Below are positions 39,677-50,597 of a stretch of DNA of 64,000 bases, in pieces. The notes under the pieces were generated by a model that searched no databases, was not told where the DNA came from, and worked only from the letters and a program-made list of their open reading frames with translations. Position 1 is the first letter of the stretch, and each line of letters begins with the position of its first letter. Position numbers and translations under genes: made by a program. Origin of the DNA: Paenalcaligenes niemegkensis (GTDB lineage: Bacteria > Pseudomonadota > Gammaproteobacteria > Burkholderiales > Burkholderiaceae_B); contig NZ_JAKGCT010000004.1 of the NCBI RefSeq assembly GCF_022230885.1, positions 1,364,001-1,428,000 of the forward strand, written 5' to 3'.

Positions 39677-40524
39677 ATGACTGACTACATTTTGACCCTT
39701 TCCTGTCCTGATCGAACCGGGATCGTGCATGCAGTAACCGAATGGCTACTGGAGCAGAAAGGGAATATTGTCGAAGCGCAACAGTTTGGCGATGCCGAAA
39801 CAGAGCGTTTTTTCCTTCGCGTTCACTTTACTATCCCCAACGGAAGCGACGTTAAAACCCTGAACCAGCACTTTGAACCGGTTGCCACTAAATTCAATAT
39901 GGATGCCCACATTTACGACGCAGATCGTAAGGCCCGCATTCTTATCCTGGTTAGCCGTCAGGGCCATTGTCTAAATGATTTGCTATTTCGCACCCACAGC
40001 GGTCAACTGCCCGTGGAAATCGCTGGTGTCATTTCGAACCATACTGATCACGCCGCTTTGTCCGCCTCGTATAACGTACCTTTTCACCATTTGCCTGTTA
40101 CGCCAGAGAGCAAAGCAGAACAAGAAAAAGAAATTCTTCAGTTCGTCGACAATTTAAATATTGATCTGGTCGTTCTCGCCCGTTATATGCAAATTCTGTC
40201 TCCAGAGCTTTGCCGTGCTTTATCGGGTCGGGCTATCAATATCCATCATAGTTTTTTACCCAGTTTCAAAGGCGCGCGCCCTTATCATCAGGCCCATGCC
40301 CGAGGCGTAAAAATCATTGGCGCGACGGCACACTATGTAACGGAAGACCTGGATGAAGGCCCCATCATCGAGCAGGACATCGAGCATGTCAGCCATTCAA
40401 TGAGCCCCTCCGGCTTACCCAGGTGGGTAGCGATGTAGAGTCGCTAGTGTTGTCGCGGGCCGTCGCGGCTCATGTGCAACATCGTATTCTGCTGAACGGC
40501 CAGCGCACCGTCGTTTTCCGCTAA
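39677..40524 (+). pseudogene. purU: Formyltetrahydrofolate deformylase PurU, frameshifted at the 3' end
   Basis: PurU hydrolyses 10-formyl-THF to formate and THF, supplying formate for purine synthesis. An N-terminal ACT domain (YILTLSCPDRTGIVHAVTEW) is followed by a formyltransferase-like domain with ISNHTDH, VVLARYMQILSPEL and INIHHSFLPSFKGARPYHQA (catalytic Asn/His/Asp region). Near the end the frame is lost. One C added to the C4 run at 40405-40408 gives HSMSPLRLTQVGSDVE and the normal C-terminus LLNGQRTVVFR. Restored length 282. Confidence 0.92.
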
Positions 40525-40552
40525 AAAAATGGCCCTGATATCTATCAGGGCC
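40523..40552 (-). terminator. Terminator of ggt
   Basis: GGCCCTGATA and TATCAGGGCC (40531-40552) form a perfect stem. On the minus strand it is followed by seven T residues, ending exactly at the purU stop. Confidence 0.85.
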
Positions 40553-40583
40553 AAGAACAACGAGCTTTCTTTTAATGGGCCTT

Positions 40584-42340
40584 CTAGTAGCCCATTACAG
40601 CGCCTTCCCTGCGTGGATCAGCGCCCCCTACCCACTGCCCTTGCCGATTACGTTCTATCCCCTGTATGCCACTGGGAAAGGACACGAACTTCACTTCATG
40701 TCCTATAGCTCGCAAAGCATCAGCCTGGCGCTCCAGACCCTGATCCTGCTCTAGCTCCGTTGCCTGATTGCGGCTGCCGTAATTAGGCAGATTAATGGCT
40801 TGCTGAATATCCAGATCCCATTCCATTACCCCCATCAAAGCCTTTGCAACATACAAGATGATGGCACTCCCTCCTGGCGAACCCACAGCAATCACCGGCT
40901 TTTCATTTTGAAAAACCATCATGGGAGCCATCGAGCTACGTGGTCGCTTATTGGCGGCCACCTGATTGCGAATCGGTTTGCCCTCCGGAGATTCGCTCGT
41001 GAACGAAAAATCAGTCAGCTGATTGTTAAGCAGAAACCCCTCGGTAAAAATCTTGCTACCAAACACAGATTCTATCGAAGTGGTCATCGACACTACGCCG
41101 CCATACTCATCGGCTGCTACCAGATGAGTCGTAGAAGGGATTTCCAGAGCGGGTTCGACATAACTGCGCGTCAAGACTTGTATCGGCTGCCCGGGCTGGG
41201 CCTTGCCCATACTCTGCTGGGGCTGAATCAGGCTGGCACGCTGTTTAATGTAGTCGGAGTCCAATAACCAGGCTGGAGATACGGTCATTGCCGACGGGTC
41301 CGCCACATAGGCATCCCGATCCGCAAAAGCAAGGCGTCCGGCTTCGGCGAAATAATGTATGGCCGCCGCCGATGTGGGTTCATACTCAGCAATCGGAGTG
41401 TGCTCCAGCAGACTCAAAATTTGCATCACTGCCAATGAGCCCGAACTGGGTGGCCCCATTCCGCACATTACATAAGCCCGAAAGTCGGTGCAAAGCGAGT
41501 CGCGCACGACGGCTTTATAAGCCTGTAGGTCAGACAGTGACAACTGGCCCGGAAGCTGATGTCCCTGCACGGCTGAAACCATGGCTGATGCAACATCGCC
41601 TTCGTAGAAAGCCGCGGGCCCCTCTGCTGCAATTTTTTGATATACCCGTGCCAGTTGAGGATTACGCAAACGATGCCCTATTGGCCAGGCTTGCTGATGG
41701 GCATCATAAAAATACTGTAGGGCTGCCTCTTGTTTTGGCAGCTCTGTATCCATGCTTAATAGTTCGTGCAAACGGGGGACACCTCAAAGCCCTCTGTAGC
41801 TAGGCTAATAGCAGGCTCAAAGAGCTCTGACCACGTCAGTTTTCCCTGGCGGCGATGTGCTTCAGCCATTGCCGCCACCAAACCGGGCACGCCTACTGAT
41901 CGACCACTGTTTACCGCATCGCTAAAAGCCATGGGCTGCTTCGCATCGTTTATGAATAGCGAAGCATCTACACGTGCTGGTGCAGCCTCACGGCCATCAA
42001 TCGCGTCCAGACCTTGTTCAGGATTAAAAGCCAAAATAAAGCCCCCACCCCCGATACCAGACGACTGAGGCTCAACTAAACCCAGCACCAACTGCATGGC
42101 TATGGATGCATCAACCGCATTGCCTCCCTTGGCCAGAATCTCGTAACCAGCCTGGGTAGCTAATGGGTTGGCACTGGCGACCATCGCTTTTTCGGCAACC
42201 ACTTTATCGCGTTGCTCATAACCGGTGGCGGCTTCAGGATTAACATGCTGATGATCCACACTCGGCGCGAGCGGCGTGCAGCCTGCTACCAGCGTCACCA
42301 GACCACATAGCACTGCGGCTCTAAACATTATTTTTTCCAT
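40584..42340 (-). pseudogene. ggt: Gamma-glutamyltransferase (Ggt) with lipoprotein signal, frameshifted
   Basis: Ggt is a self-processing periplasmic enzyme that cleaves glutathione and transfers its gamma-glutamyl group. N-terminus MEKIMFRAAVLCGLVTLVAGC has a lipobox. Large-subunit marks are GGNAVDASIAMQLVLGLVEP and SSGIGGGGF. The frame breaks after EGFEVSP; one G added to the G5 run at 41774-41778 gives SPRLHELLSMD. The small subunit begins at the catalytic Thr in EIPSTTHLVAADEYG; KRPRSSMAPMMVF and GSPGGSAIILYV follow. Restored length about 585. It lies downstream of the LysR regulator on the same strand. Confidence 0.9.
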
Positions 42341-42355
42341 TTGAGCATTTCCTTA

Positions 42356-43240
42356 TCATTGTTCGTCACTGGAAGTCATTAACCACTGCTCAAAAGCGAT
42401 TAAGGCTTCAGAGCTTTGATTCTCGCGGGGATAACTAAAAAAATAAGCCTCTTTTCCTTTCAACACACCCTCGTGTGCCTGAACCAGGCTTCCGTTGTGC
42501 AGATCATCAGCCACCAGAAAGCGTGGCACCAATGCCACACCCAAACCTGCGTGCACCGCTACCAAAGTCAGTGAAAACAATTCATAACGTGGTCCTGCGG
42601 CCACCTTGGGCGAGTAACCGTCATTCTGTTCGTAATACCACATGCGCCACGCATCGGGTCTGGACATCATATGCAAATGAGTCATTTTCCTGATGTTATT
42701 GTTATTGGCGGCAAGAAGCTCTGGCGTACACACTGCCAGCAGCTCTGTTTCGTCAAACAGCTTAAACCCTTGTGTTCCCGACCAAAGTTGCGTGCCATGA
42801 TAAATAGCGGCATCAAAAGGATGGTCAGAAAATTGAAAAGGTGTTGTGCGTACCGATAAATTAACCGTGATATCTGGTCGTACACGATTGAACTCTATAA
42901 GCCTTGGCATTAGCCAAACAGTAGCCAAGGTGGGCAATACCGCAATATGCAGACTTCTACCCATTGCGGAGCGTGACATTAAACTTAGCGTATCTTTTTC
43001 CAGCTGCTCTAGATGATGACGGACACGAGCGGCGTACTCCTGCCCAGCATCCGTCAAGGTAATGCGACGCCTCACGCGTGTAAATAGCTGCACCCCCAGA
43101 CCCTCCTCCAGGCTGGATACCTGACGATGAATCGCACTGTGGGTCAGTGCGAGTTCTTCAGCAGCCCGCGAAAAGGCGCCTAACCGGGCAGTGGCTTCGA
43201 AAGCTTGTAATGCACCCAAACTGGGTATGCCGTGTCTCAT
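42356..43240 (-). CDS. GcvA-like LysR-family transcriptional regulator
   Basis: LysR-type activator of 294 residues. The N-terminal winged HTH SLGALQAFEATARLGAFSRA..LALTHSAIHRQVSSLEEGL is of the GcvA type. The periplasmic-binding-like effector domain follows (from about SLHIAVLPTLATVWLMPRL). It is divergent from the TPP enzyme and glutaryl-CoA dehydrogenase genes, the usual arrangement of a LysR regulator with its target, and is followed by ggt 15 bp downstream. Control of the divergent genes is inferred. Confidence 0.88.
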   Translation of the reverse strand: MRHGIPSLGALQAFEATARLGAFSRAAEELALTHSAIHRQVSSLEEGLGVQLFTRVRRRITLTDAGQEYAARVRHHLEQLEKDTLSLMSRSAMGRSLHIAVLPTLATVWLMPRLIEFNRVRPDITVNLSVRTTPFQFSDHPFDAAIYHGTQLWSGTQGFKLFDETELLAVCTPELLAANNNNIRKMTHLHMMSRPDAWRMWYYEQNDGYSPKVAAGPRYELFSLTLVAVHAGLGVALVPRFLVADDLHNGSLVQAHEGVLKGKEAYFFSYPRENQSSEALIAFEQWLMTSSDEQ

Positions 43241-43348
43241 GGTTTTCCCGCTACAAAATAAAGAGAAAGTGGCGCTAGGATATATGGCTACGTCTTTACT
43301 ATCTCAAAGCGCCTATCGTGCATTTATTACACGACGGTGTGCAATTTT

Positions 43349-43358
43349 ATCAATTGAT
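43349..43358. promoter_or_regulatory. Palindrome in the LysR/TPP-enzyme divergent intergenic region
   Basis: ATCAATTGAT is a perfect 10-bp palindrome about 30 bp upstream of the TPP-enzyme ATG, within a 149-bp divergent intergenic region. It is a candidate operator half or full site for the adjacent LysR regulator. Flanking TGTGCA repeats (43338-43343 and around 43360) may belong to the same site. Confidence 0.25.
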
Positions 43359-43389
43359 CTGTGCATCAAACGCACATTAACCTGAGCCT

Positions 43390-45090
43390 ATGACCCATTC
43401 TACTGACAGCACTATGTCCAATCTTCGTTTAGGCGGCCATTTACTGGTCGATCAGTTGCTGGCACAAGGCGTAAGACATGTGTTCTGTGTTCCAGGCGAA
43501 AGCTATCTGGCCGTTCTCGACGGGCTTCATGACGCCGACATAGAAATTACTGTCTGTCGTCAGGAAGGCGGAGCCGCCATGATGGCCGACGCCTACGGCA
43601 AGCTTACGGGACAGCCAGGAATTTGTATGGTTACCCGTGGCCCCGGTGCGGCCAACGCCATGGCGGGCATTCACATCGCTCACCAAGACTCTACACCGCT
43701 GATTCTCTTTGTGGGCCAAATAGATCAACGCATGCGTGAGCGTGATGCTTTCCAGGAAATGGATTATCGCGCGGTCTTTGGCAGTCAGTGCAAATGGGCA
43801 ACCGAAATTGACCATGTCGAGCGTATCCCGGAAATCGTCGCCAGGGCCTTTCACGTGGCTACCAGCGGCAGACCGGGCCCCGTGGTGATTGCCCTGCCCG
43901 AAGATATGCTCATTGATACCACCGAACAGCCTGCTGTGACCCCTGTAGAGCGCGTACCCGGCGCCATGAGCTCCGCTCAGCAGCAGGCCCTGAGCAGCCT
44001 GTTGGCACCGGCGGAGAAACCCATAGCCATCGTAGGGGGCAGTTCATGGGATGCCGACAGTTGCCTGGCTTTCCAGCAATTTGCTGAAGCGAACCACATT
44101 CCGGTTGCTGTACAGTTCAGACGCCAATCCTTATTTTCTGCCCTTCACCCCAACTACATCGGTGATGTAGGCTTAGGCATCAACCCCGCCCTGCTAACGG
44201 CGATCCAGGAGTCAGATCTGGTGCTACTGATCGGCGGCCGCATGTCAGAGGTGCCCAGCCAAAGCTACTCATTGTTTGACATTCCCAAGCCCAGACAAAA
44301 AATGGTGCATGTGCATCCAGACTCCCAAGAACTGAATCGTGTTTACCAAAGTCATTTGGGGATTACGCTAAGTTCGACAGACTTTGTGAACAGTTTACCC
44401 AAGGCAAGCAGCCCTGCCGGGCGCAGCGCCGAACGAGTCAACCAGCTAAACGCCAGCTATCTGCGCTGGAGCTCACCCGACGACATACGTAGCCCTGGTC
44501 AATTCCAGATGTCAGAGCTTATGCAATATTTACAAACCGCTCTTGCTGAGGACACCATCATGTGCAATGGTGCCGGCAACTATGCTACCTGGCTGCATCG
44601 TTTTCATCGTTTCAGCCAATATGGCACTCAGCTGGCGCCGACCTCAGGCTCAATGGGTTATGGCTTGCCTGCAGCAGTAGCTGCAAAACGCATAAAGCCC
44701 GACACTCCCGTGGTGTGCTTCGCGGGCGACGGCTGTTTTATGATGCACGGTCAAGAGTTTGCGACTGCTGTGCAGTATCAGCTGCCGATTATCGTACTCA
44801 TCATCGATAATGGCATGTATGGCACCATTCGCATGCACCAAGAACGTGAATACCCGGGGCGGGTTTCTGCCACCCAGCTACGTAACCCTAATTTCGCAGA
44901 GTATGCCGTGGCTTTTGGTGGCTACGGCGAACGGGTCGAAAACAGCACTGACTTCGCCGCCGCTTTTGAGCGTGCGCTAGCCAGTAGCAAACCCGCCATC
45001 CTGCACTGCATTCTCGATCCGCAAGCCATCACGCCATCGATGAGCCTCGACCAAATACGCGATGCTGCACTTGCGCAGAGCAACAAATAG
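43390..45090 (+). CDS. Acetolactate synthase-like thiamine pyrophosphate enzyme
   Basis: TPP-dependent enzyme of 566 residues in the acetolactate synthase/benzoylformate decarboxylase superfamily. Order: N-terminal pyrimidine-binding domain with [16 protein letters not shown] and catalytic Glu in [18 protein letters not shown], a central domain ([11 protein letters not shown]), and a C-terminal domain with [21 protein letters not shown] and IIDNGMYGT, the GDG..N TPP/Mg2+ motif. No ilvN-type small subunit is present. Being upstream of glutaryl-CoA dehydrogenase, it probably acts in a catabolic pathway; the substrate is unknown. Confidence 0.85.
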   Translation: MTHSTDSTMSNLRLGGHLLVDQLLAQGVRHVFCVPGESYLAVLDGLHDADIEITVCRQEGGAAMMADAYGKLTGQPGICMVTRGPGAANAMAGIHIAHQDSTPLILFVGQIDQRMRERDAFQEMDYRAVFGSQCKWATEIDHVERIPEIVARAFHVATSGRPGPVVIALPEDMLIDTTEQPAVTPVERVPGAMSSAQQQALSSLLAPAEKPIAIVGGSSWDADSCLAFQQFAEANHIPVAVQFRRQSLFSALHPNYIGDVGLGINPALLTAIQESDLVLLIGGRMSEVPSQSYSLFDIPKPRQKMVHVHPDSQELNRVYQSHLGITLSSTDFVNSLPKASSPAGRSAERVNQLNASYLRWSSPDDIRSPGQFQMSELMQYLQTALAEDTIMCNGAGNYATWLHRFHRFSQYGTQLAPTSGSMGYGLPAAVAAKRIKPDTPVVCFAGDGCFMMHGQEFATAVQYQLPIIVLIIDNGMYGTIRMHQEREYPGRVSATQLRNPNFAEYAVAFGGYGERVENSTDFAAAFERALASSKPAILHCILDPQAITPSMSLDQIRDAALAQSNK

Positions 45091-45115
45091 CCGTAACGAA
45101 TTTCAGGAGATAAGC

Positions 45116-46309
45116 ATGTCAAAAGCCCCTTCATTTAACTGGGAAGATCCACTTTTGCTAAGCAGTCAGCTTAGTGAAGAAGAACGCATGGTGCGCGATG
45201 CTGCCCATGCCTATGCGCAAGAAAAGCTTGCCCCTCGGGTTCTGGACGCATTCAGGAACGAACACACTGATGCCAGCATTTTCTCCGAGATGGGAAGCCT
45301 GGGCCTATTAGGGCCAACCATCCCCGAAGAATATGGCGGCTCGGGCTTGAACTATGTCAGCTACGGCCTGATCGCTCGCGAAGTCGAGCACGTTGACTCT
45401 GGCTATCGCTCTATGATGAGCGTGCAATCCTCATTGGTAATGGTGCCCATATACGAATTTGGCAGCGAAGAGCAAAAGCAAAAGTATCTTCCCAAGCTCG
45501 CCAGCGGCGAATGGATAGGCTGCTTTGGCCTGACTGAGCCTAATCACGGCTCCGACCCTGGCAACATGGAAGCCCGGGCCACTAAAACCAGCAATGGCTA
45601 CACCTTGAAAGGCAACAAAACCTGGATCACCAACTCACCTATTGCCGATGTATTTGTTGTATGGGCAAAAGTTGTAGGCGGCGAAGACGACGGAAAAATC
45701 CGCGGCTTCATCCTGGAAAAAGACATGAAGGGCTTAAGTGCTCCGGTCATTCACGGTAAGGTCGGCTTAAAAGCCTCTATTACTGGCGAAATTGTCATGG
45801 ACGATGTAGAGATTGCGGCAGAGCAAATGCTGCCGAATGTCTCAGGCTTGCGAGGCCCCTTCACCTGCCTGAACTCAGCGCGCTATGGAATCGCCTGGGG
45901 TGCATTAGGCGCAGCCGAATTCTGCTGGCACATGGCACGTCAGTACACTTTAGACCGCCATCAGTTCGGTCGCCCCCTGGCTGCAACACAGCTGGTTCAG
46001 AAAAAGCTGGCCGACATGCAGACTGAGATAACCCTTGGATTGCAAGGCTGCCTGCGCCTGGGACGCATGAAGGACGAAGGCACCGCAGCGGTAGAAATCA
46101 CTTCCATCATGAAACGGAACTCCTGCGGAAAGGCCCTGGATGTCGCTCGCCTGGCCAGAGACATGTTAGGGGGCAACGGAATTTCAGATGAGTTCGGTGT
46201 GGCGCGACATCTGGTCAATCTTGAAGTCGTGAATACCTATGAAGGCACACACGATGTACACGCCTTGATTCTTGGCCGTGCACAGACAGGCCTGCAAGCT
46301 TTCTACTAA
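45116..46309 (+). CDS. gcdH: Glutaryl-CoA dehydrogenase
   Basis: FAD-dependent acyl-CoA dehydrogenase that oxidises and decarboxylates glutaryl-CoA to crotonyl-CoA in lysine/tryptophan degradation. The start at 45116 ([20 protein letters not shown]) follows AGGAGATAAGC; 397 residues. Marks: [66 protein letters not shown], and [20 protein letters not shown] carrying the catalytic glutamate. The NWEDPL start and [11 protein letters not shown] end separate GcdH from other acyl-CoA dehydrogenases. Confidence 0.93.
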   Translation: MSKAPSFNWEDPLLLSSQLSEEERMVRDAAHAYAQEKLAPRVLDAFRNEHTDASIFSEMGSLGLLGPTIPEEYGGSGLNYVSYGLIAREVEHVDSGYRSMMSVQSSLVMVPIYEFGSEEQKQKYLPKLASGEWIGCFGLTEPNHGSDPGNMEARATKTSNGYTLKGNKTWITNSPIADVFVVWAKVVGGEDDGKIRGFILEKDMKGLSAPVIHGKVGLKASITGEIVMDDVEIAAEQMLPNVSGLRGPFTCLNSARYGIAWGALGAAEFCWHMARQYTLDRHQFGRPLAATQLVQKKLADMQTEITLGLQGCLRLGRMKDEGTAAVEITSIMKRNSCGKALDVARLARDMLGGNGISDEFGVARHLVNLEVVNTYEGTHDVHALILGRAQTGLQAFY

Positions 46310-46332
46310 AAGCTTCTGCCACTTGGAAAACA

Positions 46333-46395
46333 AGCCCTCGACAGCCGGACCCAGCTTGCTTAGCTGTATGGGCCGGGCCTGCCGAGGGCTATTTT
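46333..46395 (+). terminator. Terminator of gcdH
   Basis: AGCCCTCG (46333-46340) pairs with CGAGGGCT (46383-46390), with further pairing of GCCGG/CCGGGC inside, followed by ATTTTTA. The U-tail reaches the stop of the convergent maoC gene. Confidence 0.65.
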
Positions 46396-46826
46396 TATAG
46401 GGCAAAAAGACTGGTCGCCTCAAGCTCAAGCACCTGACTCTGGTTTTGATTAAATACGCGCCAGGTCCAGCGCACAATACCGAGCTCAGGCCGGGATTCG
46501 GAGACGCGTACCGTATCGACGGTGGCTTCAAGACGTAGACTATCACCCGCCCTGACAGGAGCCAGCCAGCGAAGCTTTTCAACCCCGGGCGAACCAAAGG
46601 ACTCTGAATCATAGAGTGCTGCGTCGCAGGCCATTCGCATGGTTATTGCACACGTTAGCCAGCCACTTGCGATTAAGCCATTCCAGTGACTCGACTTTGC
46701 AGCTTGCTCATCCACATGAAAATACTGCGGATCGTAGCGTTTAGCGAACTCAAGCATCTCATCGTGATCTATTTGCACAGGGCCTGCCTTAATCACTTTA
46801 CCCGGCACAAATTCGGCGAATTTCAT
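46395..46826 (-). CDS. MaoC-like hot-dog fold dehydratase
   Basis: Predicted (R)-specific enoyl-CoA hydratase-type protein of 143 residues, starting at 46826 (MKFAEFVPGKVIKAGPVQID) behind GGAGA. The hydratase-2 core FAKRYDPQYFHVDEQAA contains the usual Asp/His pair, followed by GLIASGWLTCAI and VRWTWRVFNQ. It converges on gcdH, whose product crotonyl-CoA is an enoyl-CoA, so a role in the same pathway is possible but not shown. Confidence 0.85.
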   Translation of the reverse strand: MKFAEFVPGKVIKAGPVQIDHDEMLEFAKRYDPQYFHVDEQAAKSSHWNGLIASGWLTCAITMRMACDAALYDSESFGSPGVEKLRWLAPVRAGDSLRLEATVDTVRVSESRPELGIVRWTWRVFNQNQSQVLELEATSLFAL

Positions 46827-46936
46827 AGATAATCTCCACAACCTTTCTTTATTACAGTGTACGCTACTTGCACATCGTAAATTGCCAGGCGTTACACTGT
46901 GATTAACCGAACAAACGTTCTATTTTTCTACTCTAC

Positions 46937-47753
46937 ATGCTTAAACCGACTGTCTCACAATTTACCCAAATCTCCGATAACGAACACACTTTCACTATCG
47001 AATACAGCTGGGTAGGGAACGCATCAAGCGAGGCCCCCTGCTGATCTTCCTGCATGAGGGTCTGGGCTCGGTCAGCCATTGGGGAGCATGGCCAGAGATG
47101 CTGGCAAAACACCTGGGATGCAGAGGGCTAATCTATTCGCGCGTAGGTTACGGTAAAAGCACCCCCGTCCCGCAAACGAGCCCTTAGCCATTGATTATCT
47201 GCATATCGAAGCCCGGACACGCCTGCCGGCATTCTTGCGAGCACTCAGCCTAGAGCACGAAAAACCTCTGCTTTTTGGTCATAGTGACGGCGCTACTATC
47301 GCCCTGCTATTTGCTGCAATGGAAAATAGCCCCGTTCGTGCAGCCATAGCTGTGGCTCCGCACATCAACGTAGAAGACATTACACAACAAAGTGTCGCAG
47401 CCAGCGCTGACTGGTACGAAAACCGCGGCCTTAAACAGCGTCTGGAACGCTATCATGATGACGTGGACTCCACCTTCTGGAGATGGTGCAATGCATGGAA
47501 GAGTGACGCGTTCAAGGGCTGGAACATTGAAGCCTTGTTGCCAGCTATAAAGTGCCCGTTGCTGGTAGTCCAGGGTGACGAGGACGAATATGCTTCATTA
47601 GAGCAAATCTATGGCATAAAGCGAGCCGTGCCCCACGCCCAACTTATAGTCATGCCAAGGGTAAGGCATTCGCCTCATATTGAACGTCCAGAACAACTAC
47701 TTGAACACTGCCATGCTTTTTTAAGCAGCCTGGAAAAAGAACGGCAGCAATAA
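46937..47753 (+). pseudogene. Alpha/beta hydrolase, doubly frameshifted
   Basis: Alpha/beta-fold hydrolase of about 272 residues after repair. The N-terminal part ends at NASSEAP; one C in the C5 run at 47034-47038 opens LLIFLHEGLGSVSHWGAWPE (oxyanion region) and SRVGYGKSTP. A second C in the C5 run at 47162-47166 gives RPANEPLAIDYLHIEAR and the rest. The nucleophile elbow is FGHSDGATIALL, the acid is in VVQGDEDEYA, and the His in RVRHSPHIERP. The substrate is unknown; it is divergent from maoC. Confidence 0.8.
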
Positions 47754-47756
47754 GCT

Positions 47757-48794
47757 CTAGTTAAAAGCAGCGGCGGCGCGCCGAATACGATCAGTGACCG
47801 CCGACCATTGCGAAGCCTCGGGTGGATGCTCTATATATAGAGCCTCAAAGGATTGATTATCGACCTTGCGCAGCAAGCTATACAGATCATGCGCAAATCG
47901 TACAGGATCGTCACTGAGACTAATCCAGGTAAGCGAGGGATCCAGCCAGTCCGGAGCCTGGCCAAAACCCAGGACAGCTGCTTTTTGCTCTGTGCCATTG
48001 CGCGCCGTCAGTAGCAGTTGCTCACGGTCAAGCAAATGCAGGGGCGTGGTGGGCGCATAATGTGCCTTCAGTGAACCCGAAACACGGGGCACCTCAGACG
48101 ACTGGCTGCCAGCCACCGCCAGGGAGCAATTTAATACGTTTTCAAGCTGTGCTACGCTGATGTGCCCTGGTCTAAGAACCGATATGGTCGAAGCGCCAGC
48201 AGCCCCGACTCGGGACAGATCCACAATGGTGGACTCAATACCCACCTCTGCTGCGCCCCCATCGAGCACCGTCAATGGGCTAGTACCCACGTCTTGAAAT
48301 TCGGCACGTACATGTTGCGCCCGGGTTGGCGATATACGGCCAAACCGATTGGCTGACGGTGCTGCCACCCCTCCGTGATTACCCTTTAAACGTGAAAACT
48401 CGCTTAACAAGGCTTGGGCTACCGGATGTGAAGGACACCGTATACCTACGCTATCCTGGCCCCCTGCAACCTCAGCAGGAATATGAGCTGCTCTGGGCAA
48501 AATAAGAGTCAGAGGCCCAGGCCAAAAGCATTCAATCAGTCGCCAGGCCTCGGGCGGTATGGAGTGAGCCCAATAATATAAATCAGCCCCCGGAGCCACA
48601 TGCACAATCACAGGGTGATTAGAGGGCCTGCCTTTAGCGGCATAAATTTTTTGGATGGCCGACACATTTTCTGCATCCGCACCCAATCCGTAGACCGTTT
48701 CAGTTGGAAACGCAACCAGTTCGCCCGCGAGCAGTTGACGGGCAGCAGCCTGGATCTCGGTGAAATCGGGGCTAGACGAGGTCGTGGAGTTCAT
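47757..48794 (-). CDS. sua5: Threonylcarbamoyl-AMP synthase (Sua5 type)
   Basis: Makes threonylcarbamoyl-AMP from threonine, bicarbonate and ATP for t6A37 of tRNA. 345 residues: the YrdC domain (FPTETVYGLGADAEN, KGRPSNHPVIVH, SVGIRCPSHPVAQALL, APSANRFGRISPT, VGIESTIVDLS) plus a C-terminal Sua5 domain (HYAPTTPLHLLDREQLL). The extra domain separates it from short TsaC. The start overlaps the purK 3' end by 23 bp, implying coupling. Confidence 0.93.
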   Translation of the reverse strand: MNSTTSSSPDFTEIQAAARQLLAGELVAFPTETVYGLGADAENVSAIQKIYAAKGRPSNHPVIVHVAPGADLYYWAHSIPPEAWRLIECFWPGPLTLILPRAAHIPAEVAGGQDSVGIRCPSHPVAQALLSEFSRLKGNHGGVAAPSANRFGRISPTRAQHVRAEFQDVGTSPLTVLDGGAAEVGIESTIVDLSRVGAAGASTISVLRPGHISVAQLENVLNCSLAVAGSQSSEVPRVSGSLKAHYAPTTPLHLLDREQLLLTARNGTEQKAAVLGFGQAPDWLDPSLTWISLSDDPVRFAHDLYSLLRKVDNQSFEALYIEHPPEASQWSAVTDRIRRAAAAFN

Positions 48795-49959
48795 ATGAAA
48801 TCCCTAGAACCGACGCCACCCTGGCTGTTTTGCTCTGCAAGCTTAGCGGGTCCGCATCAAGAATGTTGATGTGCCCCATCTTGCGCCCTGCACGGGCTTC
48901 GGTCTTGCCGTAGAGGTGCAGGCAGGCACCTGGCACGCGCAACACTTCCGCCCAGTCGGGTTCTTGATAATGGCCTTGCTCGTTAAACCAGATATCCCCC
49001 AATAGGTTCAGCATCACCGATGGTGTATGCGAGGCGGCATCGCCCAGCGGCAGACCAGCCATCACGCGTACTTGCTGCTGGAACTGGCTGCTGAAGCAGG
49101 CATCCATGGTGAAATGCCCGCTGTTGTGAGGCCTGGGTGCGATCTCGTTAGCCAGTAATGTATTGTCATCAAGTATAAAAAACTCAACGCAAAGCACCCC
49201 ATGGTAGGAAAGCGCCTTGGCAATGCTCTCGGCAGCCTGAGCGGCCTTTTGATAGAGCTCCGACTGCTTGTTTACAGCAGCCGTCGATACCGCCAGAATA
49301 CCGTCCCGATGTTCGTTATGGGAAGGCATATAGCTTTGAACATTGCCATCCAGACCGCGAGCCACAACAATTGAAATCTCGTCTTTCAACGGCTGTAACG
49401 CCTCGAGGACACAGGCAACACCCCTAAAGTCGGAGAAGGCATGGAGTGCCTCGTCGCGTGTCGCAACACGCGCCTGGCCCTTCCCGTCATAGCCAAGCCT
49501 GGCTACCTTCAAAATGCCTGGAAATAACGATTCAGGAACAGCGTATAGGTCATCTATGGTTAGAATAGGCGCGTAGGGAGCCACCGGAACCCCCGCCGAG
49601 CGTATGAAGGCTTTTTCCTGGACACGGTCCTGCACCACAGCCACGGCCTCGCCAGAGGGCGTTACGCGACGCTGAGCCCCCAGTCGAATAAGGCTTTGGG
49701 CCGGGACATTTTCGAATTCGGTGCTAATTGCCTGGCATTGAGCAGCCAGTTTGTCCAGAGCATTCTCGTTATCGTAAGCGGCGCAAATATGCAGATCGGC
49801 TACCGCCCCAGCCGGGCTTTGGGTATCGGGGTCAAGCACGGCTACCTTATAGCCCAGACCCTGAGCAGCATGACAAAACATGCGCCCTAATTGCCCTCCG
49901 CCAATCATGCCTAGCCATTCGCCGGGTAAAACCGGCGCGACATCCGAAGCCTTGCTCAT
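48772..49959 (-). CDS. purK: 5-(carboxyamino)imidazole ribonucleotide synthase
   Basis: ATP-grasp enzyme carboxylating AIR to N5-CAIR in purine synthesis. 395 residues. N-terminal MIGGGQLGRMFCHAAQGLGY, then VLDPDTQSPAGAVADLH, ATP-binding LKVARLGYDGKGQARV and VLEALQPLKDEISIVVARG, and metal site EIAPRPHNSGHFTMDAC. It works with PurE, encoded 27 bp upstream in the same direction. Confidence 0.96.
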   Translation of the reverse strand: MSKASDVAPVLPGEWLGMIGGGQLGRMFCHAAQGLGYKVAVLDPDTQSPAGAVADLHICAAYDNENALDKLAAQCQAISTEFENVPAQSLIRLGAQRRVTPSGEAVAVVQDRVQEKAFIRSAGVPVAPYAPILTIDDLYAVPESLFPGILKVARLGYDGKGQARVATRDEALHAFSDFRGVACVLEALQPLKDEISIVVARGLDGNVQSYMPSHNEHRDGILAVSTAAVNKQSELYQKAAQAAESIAKALSYHGVLCVEFFILDDNTLLANEIAPRPHNSGHFTMDACFSSQFQQQVRVMAGLPLGDAASHTPSVMLNLLGDIWFNEQGHYQEPDWAEVLRVPGACLHLYGKTEARAGRKMGHINILDADPLSLQSKTARVASVLGISYELHDLV

Positions 49960-49986
49960 AATATAAAAATAAATCTGAAGTTAAAA

Positions 49987-50507
49987 TTAAGATTCAACAG
50001 GTGGGACGCTCATGCTGCGAGCTGTTTGAGTCTGGCGCTCGCGAAAGGCCACCAGTTTTTCTCGCAAGGCAGAATCGTACATGGCCAGGCCCGCAACCAC
50101 ATGCAATGCCGCGTTGGCAGCTCCGGCTTCGCCAATGGCGAAAGTGGCCACTGGCACACCCTTGGGCATCTGAACAATGGAGAGCAGCGAGTCTTCGCCG
50201 CGCAGGTAACGCGAGGGAACAGGTACACCGTACACAGGCACTTCTGTTAAAGCGGCCAGCATACCGGGTAAATGTGCCGCGCCACCGGCGCCGGCGATAA
50301 TAGCGCGCATGCCTTCACGAGTGGCCTTTTTCCGTACTCGACCATATCCAGGGGCATACGGTGCGCCGATACCACCAAGGTTTCAAAACCCACGCCAAAC
50401 TCGTCGAGTATAGCGGCTGCATGTTGCATAACGGGCCAGTCACTGGACGACCCCATCACCACACCCACCAGTAGTGGTGCCTCTTGACCTGCTGCTGCTT
50501 GGCTCAT
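49987..50507 (-). pseudogene. purE: N5-carboxyaminoimidazole ribonucleotide mutase PurE, frameshifted
   Basis: PurE converts N5-CAIR to CAIR. N-terminal [18 protein letters not shown] and [15 protein letters not shown] are typical, but the frame breaks after YGK. One T added to the T5 run at 50327-50331 (A on the coding strand) gives [20 protein letters not shown], then [20 protein letters not shown] and the normal C-terminus. Restored length is 173. A broken purE would block de novo purine synthesis while purK, purC and purH beside it are intact. Confidence 0.93.
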
Positions 50508-50597
50508 GAGTAAAACCTAATTAACTGTCGAAAAGAAGCATTTTAGCCGAAAGCAGGTACTCGGATGCCATGCTTTGGCTAAAGCCTTATACACTGC

